Assembly: GCA_025355445.1 (NCBI GenBank)
Contig: JANXZQ010000229.1
Location: 1 to 40,596 of the forward strand
DNA: 40,596 nucleotides
Direction of reading: 5' to 3'
DNA from: Gammaproteobacteria bacterium
Lineage (GTDB): Bacteria; Pseudomonadota; Gammaproteobacteria; Steroidobacterales; Steroidobacteraceae
Shown here: positions 18,290 to 25,127 of the stretch, piece after piece
Layout: each line of letters opens with the position of its first letter
How positions within the stretch are numbered: position 1 is the stretch's first letter
Notes under the pieces: generated by a model
The model's database searches: none
Told to the model about the DNA's origin: nothing
What the model saw: only the letters and a program-made list of their open reading frames with translations
Translations under genes and position numbers: made by a program

Positions 18290-18729
18290 ATGAAGAAGAA
18301 CACGCTGTGCCTGTGGTACGACCATGACGCGGAAGAGGCGGCTCGCTTCTACGCCTGGACCTTTGGCGACAGCACTGTGGGCGCGGTGCACCGGGCGACG
18401 TCCTGACGGTCGAGTTCACAGTGTGCGGCGTTCCTTGCCTTGGCCTAAACGGCGGGGATAGGTTCAAACACAGTGAGGCGTTCTCTTTTCAGATCGCCAC
18501 CGACGACCAGGCGGAGACCGACCGTTATTGGAACGCGATCGTCGGCAATGGCGGCGCAGAGAGTGCCTGCGGCTGGTGCAAAGATAAATGGGGCCTGTCG
18601 TGGCAGATCACGCCGCGTGTCCTGACTGAGGCAATGGCCAGGGGCGGCGATGTGGCGAAACGCGCGTTCGAAGCGATGATGGACATGCGGAAGATCGACG
18701 TCGCCAAGATCGACGGCGGTGCGCGGTGA
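18290..18729 (+). pseudogene. VOC/PhnB-like protein with internal deletion
   Basis: The first frame encodes MKKNTLCLWYDHDAEEAARF, then YAWTFGDSTVGAVHRA and a stop. A second frame continues at GDVLTVEFTVCGVPCLGLNG and runs through SFQIATDDQAETDRYW and GLSWQITPRVL to RKIDVAKIDGGAR. Together they make a PhnB-type VOC protein except for about eight residues missing at the junction (normally a segment like PGDYPSGKQ), so a small deletion broke the frame near 18395. Intact relatives are about 155 residues long. The product is probably lost. Confidence 0.75.
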
Positions 18730-18931
18730 CGCGGCGCCGGCGTGATATGGACATCGAGAAAGCGCGCGAACGCGCCATGACTCTGGACGACGCGGGCTTA
18801 TCGCCGATTTGGTGTTGGTGAGAGCGGCGCCAAGATTCGCCCAGCCCTGAGGATTGTCAGGTTGCCCGGATCGGGTAAGATTCCGGTCGCGGCAATGGCT
18901 ACCCCTTCGTATAACTACCGCGATACATGAA

Positions 18932-19213
18932 ATGACCGAAGAGTCGGAATTGGAAGAAGCAGCGGAGGCGACCGAGCCTTTGAATCCTGCGGCCGCAGCA
19001 ATAGCACTGGATCGACGAACGTCTGCAGGTACATCAGCCGTGGACGTGGAAGCAGCCGCCTTCCTGCGGGACCAACGTCGCTTGATCAACCTCCAAGCCG
19101 AGCATCTTCATGAGCAGCGGGAGTTGCAGCTCACGCACTTGCGAGTGCGCCGCTGGGAGCACGCGTACCACGTGGGCCGAATGAAGCCACCCGTGCGAAC
19201 CCGTCGGGTCTGA
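18932..19213 (+). pseudogene. Truncated coiled-coil protein of unknown family
   Basis: The 93-residue product begins with an acidic, Ala-rich stretch (TEESELEEAAEATEP) and continues with AAAFLRDQRRLINLQAEHLH and EQRELQLTHLRVRRW, the charged helix that in longer proteins of soil proteobacteria precedes one or two membrane segments. Here the frame ends shortly after that helix, so the membrane part is missing. The end overlaps, in another frame, the tail of a LuxR-type regulator, pointing to a recombination junction around 19115-19150. A weak promoter (TTGTCA 18854-18859, 16-bp spacer, TAAGAT 18876-18881) precedes it. It may still be expressed as a short soluble protein. Confidence 0.45.
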
Positions 19214-19413
19214 CGGCCAAAGAGCTGCAAGTGCTGCAGCTGCTGGCGCAAGGTTGCACCAGCGCACAGCTGGCGCGGCGATTACATCGTTCTCCGAGGA
19301 CCGTAGATCATCACGTCAGCGCAATATTTCAGAAGCTCGGCGTGCACTCCCGAACCGAAGCGGTCGCGGCCGCCTTTGCGCTCGGTATGGTCGGCTCTTG
19401 GCGGGACCCGTAG
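19114..19413 (+). pseudogene. Headless LuxR-family regulator fragment (DNA-binding domain only)
   Basis: This frame encodes LGARVPRGPNEATRANPSGL, then TAKELQVLQLLAQGCTSAQL, ARRLHRSPRTVDHHVSAIF and QKLGVHSRTEAVAAA, a complete LuxR/MalT-type helix-turn-helix with the short linker that precedes it in large ATPase-type LuxR regulators. The sensory and ATPase part is absent: a TGA closes the frame just upstream, in the region where the coiled-coil gene occupies another frame. No start codon with a ribosome site is seen before the domain. Most likely a gene tail left by recombination; an internal GTG at 19231 would produce only a partial domain. Confidence 0.65.
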
Positions 19414-19460
19414 AATCTGCACCTAGGGCGGCGCCCTGCGGGCGATGAAACCTGAGCGGT

Positions 19461-19489
19461 GGGTGTGGCACCCAACCGGTGCCACACCC
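19461..19489. terminator. Hairpin between LuxR fragment and DUF4242 genes
   Basis: A perfect 11-bp stem (GGGTGTGGCAC/GTGCCACACCC) with a 7-nt loop lies between convergent genes, 9 nt after the stop of the minus-strand DUF4242 gene. It lacks a T run, so it may stop transcription weakly in both directions or protect the mRNA end. Confidence 0.55.
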
Positions 19490-19498
19490 GATTCGCGC

Positions 19499-19855
19499 TT
19501 ACTGCGGTGTCAGCGTGACCGGAACTTCCGTAATACTATCGACCGGCAGTTTGTTGAGTTCGGCGGCCTTGCGGATCGCCGCCTCGTTCGGTCCTTCGTA
19601 CAAGCAAAACGTCTTGGTCTCGCTGGCGTTCGCGTAAGACTCGACCCAACGTACGCCAACCGATGCGTTGTTCGCGTTCACTTTCTTTTTCGTGGCAGCG
19701 TCAAGACCTTTGAGTGCGTCAGGCGGAAACGTCCGCTCGACCAGATAACGGTGTACCGCGGCCTTGGATTGCGGCGCCGGCGTCGACACCGGGGCATCCG
19801 CGGCGAAGGCCTGCGCGGCGAATAGTATGGCAGTCAGGGCAATAAGGCTTTTCAT
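19499..19855 (-). CDS. Exported DUF4242 protein
   Basis: This is a 118-residue protein with a signal peptide (KSLIALTAILFAAQAFAA), then a DUF4242 domain: HRYLVERTFP, NNASVGVRWVESY, TKTFCLYEGPNEAAIRKAAE and LPVDSITEVPVTL. DUF4242 is a ferredoxin-like dimeric fold; one Streptomyces member was described as nickel-binding, but the biological role is not settled. ATG 19855 is preceded by CGGAGAC. It is 15 bp downstream of a second DUF4242 gene that lacks a signal peptide, so the pair is probably one operon with a periplasmic and a cytosolic copy. Confidence 0.85.
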   Translation of the reverse strand: MKSLIALTAILFAAQAFAADAPVSTPAPQSKAAVHRYLVERTFPPDALKGLDAATKKKVNANNASVGVRWVESYANASETKTFCLYEGPNEAAIRKAAELNKLPVDSITEVPVTLTPQ

Positions 19856-19870
19856 TGTTTGTCTCCGTAA

Positions 19871-20143
19871 TCAGCAATAGAAGTAGGGATCAAGAACTCG
19901 CACTTCGACGATCTTCGAGATTGGCAGCTTGTTGCGGGCGGCGGCGCGCCGAACTGCCTCGGGCGTCGGCCCGTCGTAGATGCAGAAGGTGTGTTTACAA
20001 TCGGGCGTGACGTAGGAATGGACCCAAGTAACCCCGTCCTCAGCGTTGTTCTCAACGACGGTGCGGCACAGGCTTGCGCCGGCCTGGTCCTGCGGGATGT
20101 GCAGGCCATCGGGGAACTCCCGCTCTATCAAGTAGCGTGTCAT
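19871..20143 (-). CDS. Cytosolic DUF4242 protein
   Basis: This is a 90-residue paralogue of the next gene without a leader: MTRYLIEREFPDG, NNAEDGVTWVHSYV, KHTFCIYDGPTPEAVRRAAA and LPISKIVEVRVLDP. The FCIYDGP cysteine and the charged helix match the exported copy. The start is supported by GGAGAACGACA before the ATG. It is the first gene of the pair. It ends in YFYC, so a terminal Cys is available. No function can be assigned from sequence alone. Confidence 0.85.
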   Translation of the reverse strand: MTRYLIEREFPDGLHIPQDQAGASLCRTVVENNAEDGVTWVHSYVTPDCKHTFCIYDGPTPEAVRRAAARNKLPISKIVEVRVLDPYFYC

Positions 20144-20349
20144 TGTCGTTCTCCAGCGTGGACCGGAAAGTCCGGCTGGGCGACAGTGTGCTCAAGTTAC
20201 AGCCGCTTCGAATCGGTGGAGTTACCTAGATTGGCGCGCGGCTTACCCATATTTACCCATCAGGCGCGGTTCTACGCTCGCTCGAAACCAGGCTTGCCCC
20301 TCCCTCGCTGCGCAACAATCGTCAACGAGGCCTTGAGCGACGCCGAGGA
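20144..20349. other. Intergenic stretch upstream of DUF4242 pair
   Basis: About 200 bases hold the promoter region of the minus-strand DUF4242 pair and the decayed upstream part of the EAL gene. I see no intact gene and no promoter that I would defend. Confidence 0.35.
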
Positions 20350-20619
20350 TTCGACGCTTCGATCGTCCGGGCCATCGTGTCGCTGGTGCATGGCCTGAAG
20401 CTCAAGGTCGTCGCCGAAGGCGTCGAGACCCATGAGCAGCTTGAGTTTCTAAAGTCGATCGGCTGCGATGAATACCAGGGATACTATTTCGGTGCGGCGC
20501 TGTGCGCAGACGATTTAGCGAAGTTGATCCGTTGCCAGCCTATCGACCCGGAGGCGAGAATTCCCCAGTCCGAAATGGAGCGCACGCATAGCAAGCTGTC
20601 GGCGTATCGAAGACGTTAG
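20350..20619 (+). pseudogene. C-terminal remnant of an EAL-domain phosphodiesterase
   Basis: The frame reads FDASIVRAIVSLVHGLKLKV, VAEGVETHEQLEFLKSIGCD and EYQGYYFGAALCADDLAKLI, the last third of an EAL domain, including the AEGVET and QGYYF elements of cyclic-di-GMP phosphodiesterases. The EAL motif itself and the metal-binding core are missing, and a related SDAED stretch just upstream lies in another frame. The product cannot be active alone. Its end meets the AI-2E permease stop. Confidence 0.75.
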
Positions 20620-21830
20620 CTCCTCGAGCCGGACTTCCGAGCCATGGGCCGCACCAACTTATGGAGGGCCTTGCCGGCATCGGGTGATTGATTGTTCGGA
20701 CCCAGAAATTCCATGACGGATTGGCCGCCGATCGAATGTTCGGCTATGACCTTGAGGGTGAGTAATGCCGGCGTTGCCAGGATCACGCCGGCGATGCCCC
20801 AGAATAGGCCGCCGAACCACAAAGCCAGAAAGATCAGCAAGGGATTGATCTTGAGCCGCCGCCCGACGAACAATGGCTGCACGATTTGGCCCTCCAGCAT
20901 CGCCAGGAGCAGGTAGGAGCCCGCCACCACCAGGACGCGTCCGATGCCATCGAAGCTCACGAACGCCACCAGCGTCACGGTTACCAGCGTAACGGTGGAG
21001 CCCGCATAGGGAATGAAATTAAGGCATGCGGCAAGGATGCCCCACAAGTACGGCGTCGGCATTCCGCAAAGCATCATCACGCCGGTGGTGGCGCAGCCGA
21101 GCGCCACATTGATGATGGCGGTAGTCACGTAAAACCGTCCCACTTCGCCGCGTACCTTCTCGATGATGGAGAGCACATGTGCGGCATTCAGATCATCGAC
21201 AAAGGCCGCGGTCATTCGCGCCAGCATGGGCGGCCCGCCGGCCAGCAGAAACAGCGTGACGATCACGAACGTGAGCAGGCTCACCATGACCTCGCGAGTC
21301 GCGTCCATGATGAGCACGGGTGCGCTTTCGTTGTCCGCCGCTGCAGGAGCGGCGGCCGGCGCTCCTGCCGGCTGACGCGCGGCGGCGATGCTCCCTGCGC
21401 TGTTGCGCAATTCCTCCACATGCGTGATGAATTTGATGGCCGGGTTCAGCTTGCGTTTGATGACTCTGACAGTCTGCGGGGCCGCGGCAAACCATTCTTG
21501 GGTGGGGGCCCACATGAGGTTCACGGCGCCGGCCACAAATCCCATAATGACGAACAGAATAATGGTCGCGCTAAGACTGCGCGGCACGTGCAGCTTGAAC
21601 AGAGCCTCGACAGGGCCCGACAGGATCAGGGCGCAGAGCAGTGCTAAGGCGATGGGGATGAAGGCGACATGCGCCACGTACAGGAGTAACCCCACGGCTC
21701 CGAACAACAGGACGTTGATCGCGCTGAATTGCCCGGCGCGCAGTGGTGAGCGATTGCTGTCCGCCGATGTCGTTTTTGCTGTGTTCACCGCTTCAACTAC
21801 CGATTTATAGGATTTAGTGCTGCCGAACAT
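20616..21830 (-). CDS. AI-2E family membrane permease
   Basis: This is a 404-residue inner-membrane protein of the AI-2E exporter family (PF01594). About eight hydrophobic helices are visible in the usual arrangement: two near the N-terminus (NVLLFGAVGLLLYVAHVAFI, ATIILFVIMGFVAG), a soluble domain (about 110-180) containing a low-complexity Ala/Pro stretch, then the bundle with the conserved MPTPYLWGILAACLNFIPYA and LEGQIVQPLFVGRRLKINPL. Family members transport diverse substrates, including sodium-linked antiport; the substrate here is unknown. The stop overlaps the EAL remnant by four bases. Nothing nearby suggests its role. Confidence 0.85.
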   Translation of the reverse strand: MFGSTKSYKSVVEAVNTAKTTSADSNRSPLRAGQFSAINVLLFGAVGLLLYVAHVAFIPIALALLCALILSGPVEALFKLHVPRSLSATIILFVIMGFVAGAVNLMWAPTQEWFAAAPQTVRVIKRKLNPAIKFITHVEELRNSAGSIAAARQPAGAPAAAPAAADNESAPVLIMDATREVMVSLLTFVIVTLFLLAGGPPMLARMTAAFVDDLNAAHVLSIIEKVRGEVGRFYVTTAIINVALGCATTGVMMLCGMPTPYLWGILAACLNFIPYAGSTVTLVTVTLVAFVSFDGIGRVLVVAGSYLLLAMLEGQIVQPLFVGRRLKINPLLIFLALWFGGLFWGIAGVILATPALLTLKVIAEHSIGGQSVMEFLGPNNQSPDAGKALHKLVRPMARKSGSRS

Positions 21831-21923
21831 AGCGCATTAGGCGTTGCAGTGCAGCCATGGTGGCGATTATTGGGACCCGAGGCACTTTCCCACCCGCTGT
21901 AGGCATCCTCCTACCCGAGCACT

Positions 21924-23345
21924 CTATACCGGCGATAGCCGAAACAGCTTCGCTCCATGGCAGGGAATCTGCGGCACAAAGATGCCCCGCACGGTTTCTA
22001 CCTCAGCTCGCCGCCATAGGTCGCGCACGCGGACCGGGCCGCTCAATCCCAAATCGGCGAGCTGGATGGGAAGGGTCGCGCCGGCGGACGCTGGCGTGGC
22101 GTCTCGTAGGTTGAAGACGGCGAGATAGGTGCCGGCGCCGCGGGTCGGCCGGGCCTGCCATGCTGCCAAGCCGTCGCCCCTGAAGATTTCCCGATTGTCT
22201 TCGCTCGACTGATTGACGCCGAGCACCTCATCGTTGGTGAGCAGCGACAAGGTGAAGTCGTCAAGCTTCCTCAGATCGCCTCCCATGATGAGCGGCGATC
22301 TCGCAATCGACCAGAGGGTCAGCAATGTGGTCTGTTCGGCGGCATTCAGCCGCGTCTTGCGACGCCCCATCCCCAGAACGCCGAGCGGCAGGATGTCGGC
22401 ATCCGGCCAATTGCCGTCGCGACGGTAGATGCTCCAGTTCTTGAGCCGGTCGAACTGCTCCAGCAGCAACGGCCAGGCGTCCCGGAAATCGTCGCTGACG
22501 CGCCACATGTTGGCGTTTTGCGCGACATCGACCGCTGCGTCGAGCGGCGTTTCGCCCGGAGAGAGCGATAAAATCATCGCACGCCCGCAGCGATCGAGAG
22601 CGCGGCGCAGGGCATGAATTTCCGGCTGATTGCGCACGTAGGGCCGGCTCATGTCGTCGGCTTTGATGAAATCGACGCCCCACGAGGCGTACAACGCGAG
22701 CACTGAGTCGTAATACTCCTGAGCGCCGCGCTTCGACATATCAACGCCGTACATATCGGTATTCCAGGGACAAACATTCACGCGATCGGCTATGTCGCCG
22801 GCGCGATGCCGCGTACCCAGGATGGGCGTGTTTCGATTCGCCGCCAGACGCAGCACGCCGCGCAGCATGTGAAGGCCGAATTTCAGACCCAAACTGTGGA
22901 TCTGGTCCGCCAACGGCTTGAAGCCCGCCCCCGCCGCAGCCGAGGCAAAGCGATTGGGAGCGGGTACGAGCCTACCCCATTGATCCATCGTCAACTCTGC
23001 GCCGTGGCGGGATTCGTCGCTGTTCGCACCAGGCTCATACCATTGGATGGCGATGGTAAAGATATTGTATCCATGCGGCAGCAACTGTTTCGCCATGACT
23101 GCTGCATTGGCGCGTGCTGCTGCCTCATCGATTGCAGGTCCGAAACTGTCCCAGGAATTCCAGCCCATCGGTGGACTCGGCGCCAATCTGCGAAAATCCG
23201 CCGTGGCCGTGGCCGTGGCGGCCGCTCTCTGCGCCGCGTCCGCTTTCCGGGCTGCCTGCGCGGTCCGCAGTACAGCCGGGCTCATCGCCATAAGAGTCAG
23301 AAGATCGCGCCGCGAAACGATTCCCCGTCGGGCTCGGCTCGTCAC
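21924..23345 (-). CDS. Tat-exported GH27 alpha-galactosidase-type glycosidase
   Basis: This is a 473-residue retaining glycosidase of GH27. The (beta/alpha)8 domain starts at PPMGWNSWDSFG (59-70), the nucleophile is Asp230 in GVDFIKADD, and the acid/base is likely Asp286 in WRVSDDF; the substrate strip WPDADILPLG is present. The N-terminus carries a twin-arginine motif (SRRDLL) and a hydrophobic stretch, so folded export is likely. GH27 includes alpha-galactosidases, alpha-N-acetylgalactosaminidases and beta-L-arabinopyranosidases; with GH51 and GH127 upstream the last option is realistic. GTG 23345 overlaps the GH51 stop by four bases, implying coupled translation. Confidence 0.88.
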   Translation of the reverse strand: MTSRARRGIVSRRDLLTLMAMSPAVLRTAQAARKADAAQRAAATATATADFRRLAPSPPMGWNSWDSFGPAIDEAAARANAAVMAKQLLPHGYNIFTIAIQWYEPGANSDESRHGAELTMDQWGRLVPAPNRFASAAAGAGFKPLADQIHSLGLKFGLHMLRGVLRLAANRNTPILGTRHRAGDIADRVNVCPWNTDMYGVDMSKRGAQEYYDSVLALYASWGVDFIKADDMSRPYVRNQPEIHALRRALDRCGRAMILSLSPGETPLDAAVDVAQNANMWRVSDDFRDAWPLLLEQFDRLKNWSIYRRDGNWPDADILPLGVLGMGRRKTRLNAAEQTTLLTLWSIARSPLIMGGDLRKLDDFTLSLLTNDEVLGVNQSSEDNREIFRGDGLAAWQARPTRGAGTYLAVFNLRDATPASAGATLPIQLADLGLSGPVRVRDLWRRAEVETVRGIFVPQIPCHGAKLFRLSPV

Positions 23346-24922
23346 TCTAGATTCACCACGACCACCGATTTTGCCGGGAGCGTCAGCGATAGATTGCCGG
23401 CGCTGAGGACGGCGCCCACCAACGGCACGGGATGGACGGCCTGCGGATCTTCAAATGTGTTGCGTGCATCCATCGCAGAAGCGCTCAGGACCTCGCCGCT
23501 GACGTGTCGCATGCCGGCTCCGCTGATGCTGATGGAGATGGGCCGGGCGATTTTCGGGTCAAGATTGACCATCGAGAGTACCAGGGCACCGGTGACTGTA
23601 CGCGCCGCCGACATGCTGACCGCAGGGACGGACACTTCGCCCAATGTATAGCGCGGCACATTGAGTTCCGTAGCCAGCAAAGTTGCATTCTGGAACGGCT
23701 TGAACATGCGAAATGCGTGGTAGGTCGGAGTGAGCACGAGCTGCGGCCCCTTGGTCAATATCATGGCCTGCAAGACATTTACCATTTGCGCGATGTTTGC
23801 CAAATGAACGCGGTCGGCATGATGCTGGAAAATGTTCATATTGAGCGCAGCTACCAGTGCATCGCGCAGCGTATTTTGTTGGTAGAGAAACTGCTCCTCG
23901 CGGCCGGGTTCCGGATCGTACCAGGTGCCCCACTCGTCGACCGCAAACGAGACCTTTTTCTGAGGATCGTAGCGGTCGAGCATGGCGACGTTCTGCGCGA
24001 TGAATTCTTCCATGCGCAGCGTGTGCGCCAAAGTGGAGATCCACTGATCTTCGGCGAAACCGATCGCGGGACCTTTGGCCTTCCAGTCGTCTCCTGGAAT
24101 GGTGTAGTAGTGGAAGCTAATGGCACCCATGTCCTCGTGAGCCTTCGATATGAGCGCTTGCGTCCATGAGGTGTCGTCGTCGTTGCCCCCGCTCGCTACT
24201 ATAATTGGGCGCGCACCCGCGGGTGCCTTCAAAAAATTCGCATTTTGGCGAAACAGGTCTGCATAGCGCTCCGGCGTCATGTGGCCGCCGCATCCCCAGG
24301 CCTCGTTGCCGACGGCGAAATACGCGATCTTCCAAGGTTTGGGGTGGCCGTTGCGGGCGCGCTCCGCCGTCAGGGATGTAGGTTTGTCGGAGGTCATGTA
24401 CTGCAGCCATTCGGCCATCTCACGCGCCGAGCCTGTTCCCAGATTGCCGTTGATGTAAGCATCCGCGCCGATCATTTGCGAGAAATCCAGGAATTCGTGA
24501 GTACCGAATTCGTTCGGGTCGGGAACGCCGCCCCAGTTGGTGTTTAATGTCACGGGCCGCTTGGCGCGCGGTCCAATGCCGTCACGCCAATGATACTCAT
24601 CCGCGAAGCAGCCGCCGGGCCAGCGCACGATGGGCACGTGCAATTCGCGCAAGGCCGTCACGACGTCGGTGCGCAAGCCGCGCACATTGGGAATGGCGGA
24701 ATGTTCCCCCACCCACACGCCTTCATAAATGCCGCGGCCAAGGTGTTCCGCGAATTGACCGTAGATGTACGGGTGGATTTTAGCGCCCGCTCGGTCGGCG
24801 TGAACTACTGCGGTTGCCGTCAACGCGGCAACCGCAGGGTGTTCTGCGGCGAGCACTGTGCCGGTGGTTAACGAAACGGCGAACGTGTACGCTACGGTCG
24901 CCAATGCATTGCGCAACTTCAT
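23342..24922 (-). CDS. Exported GH51 alpha-L-arabinofuranosidase
   Basis: This is a 526-residue GH51 enzyme with a signal peptide (about 1-26). The acid/base is Glu207 in AVGNEAWGCGG and the nucleophile Glu330 in SFAVDEWGTW; RWPGGCFADEYHWRDGIGPR is the strongly conserved family block. It removes alpha-L-arabinofuranosyl side groups from arabinan or arabinoxylan. A longer frame to 25036 exists, but ATG 24922 has GAGGGGAGC just before it and starts directly on the leader. A large inverted repeat lies in the leader 65-126 nt upstream. It is followed by GH27 with a four-base overlap. Confidence 0.92.
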   Translation of the reverse strand: MKLRNALATVAYTFAVSLTTGTVLAAEHPAVAALTATAVVHADRAGAKIHPYIYGQFAEHLGRGIYEGVWVGEHSAIPNVRGLRTDVVTALRELHVPIVRWPGGCFADEYHWRDGIGPRAKRPVTLNTNWGGVPDPNEFGTHEFLDFSQMIGADAYINGNLGTGSAREMAEWLQYMTSDKPTSLTAERARNGHPKPWKIAYFAVGNEAWGCGGHMTPERYADLFRQNANFLKAPAGARPIIVASGGNDDDTSWTQALISKAHEDMGAISFHYYTIPGDDWKAKGPAIGFAEDQWISTLAHTLRMEEFIAQNVAMLDRYDPQKKVSFAVDEWGTWYDPEPGREEQFLYQQNTLRDALVAALNMNIFQHHADRVHLANIAQMVNVLQAMILTKGPQLVLTPTYHAFRMFKPFQNATLLATELNVPRYTLGEVSVPAVSMSAARTVTGALVLSMVNLDPKIARPISISISGAGMRHVSGEVLSASAMDARNTFEDPQAVHPVPLVGAVLSAGNLSLTLPAKSVVVVNLE

Positions 24923-24986
24923 GTTTGAGCTCCCCTCGACTACCCCGAGCGCCGTTCCTCGCCTCAGCGGGCGATCCTGCACCGAT

Positions 24987-25048
24987 AACTCAGACAATAA
25001 ACGAGCCCATGCTGCCGGGCAATAGCAGCCGTGCATGCTGTCTGAGTT
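24987..25048 (-). repeat. Nested inverted repeat in the leader of the GH51 gene
   Basis: Outer 10-bp arms AACTCAGACA/TGTCTGAGTT are perfect (24987-24996 and 25039-25048). Inside the 42-nt loop a second stem GCTGC/GCAGC surrounds CGGGCAATA. On the mRNA this gives a long stem-loop upstream of GH51 and downstream of GH127. It could be a regulatory leader, an intercistronic stabiliser, or the scar of a small mobile element. Confidence 0.5.
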
Positions 25049-25101
25049 TGGTCGGGCTGCTCTTGCGCAGTGAGAAGCCGGCCCGTGATCAGCACCGCCC
25101 G

Positions 25102-25119
25102 CCGCGGCAGGCGCCGCGG
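25102..25119 (-). terminator. GC-rich hairpin after GH127
   Basis: A 7-bp stem CCGCGGC/GCCGCGG with loop AGGC lies 8 nt beyond the GH127 stop. There is no T run after it, so it is more likely an intercistronic stem or partial terminator than a strong stop. Confidence 0.4.
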
Positions 25120-25127
25120 GTCCGTCC

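Noticed and set aside
20886-21647. 253-codon plus-strand frame
   Set aside because: Antisense to the AI-2E permease; no family resemblance, composition typical of a shadow frame.
22806-23651. 281-codon plus-strand frame
   Set aside because: Crosses GH27 and the end of GH51 on the other strand, both of which have clear catalytic motifs.
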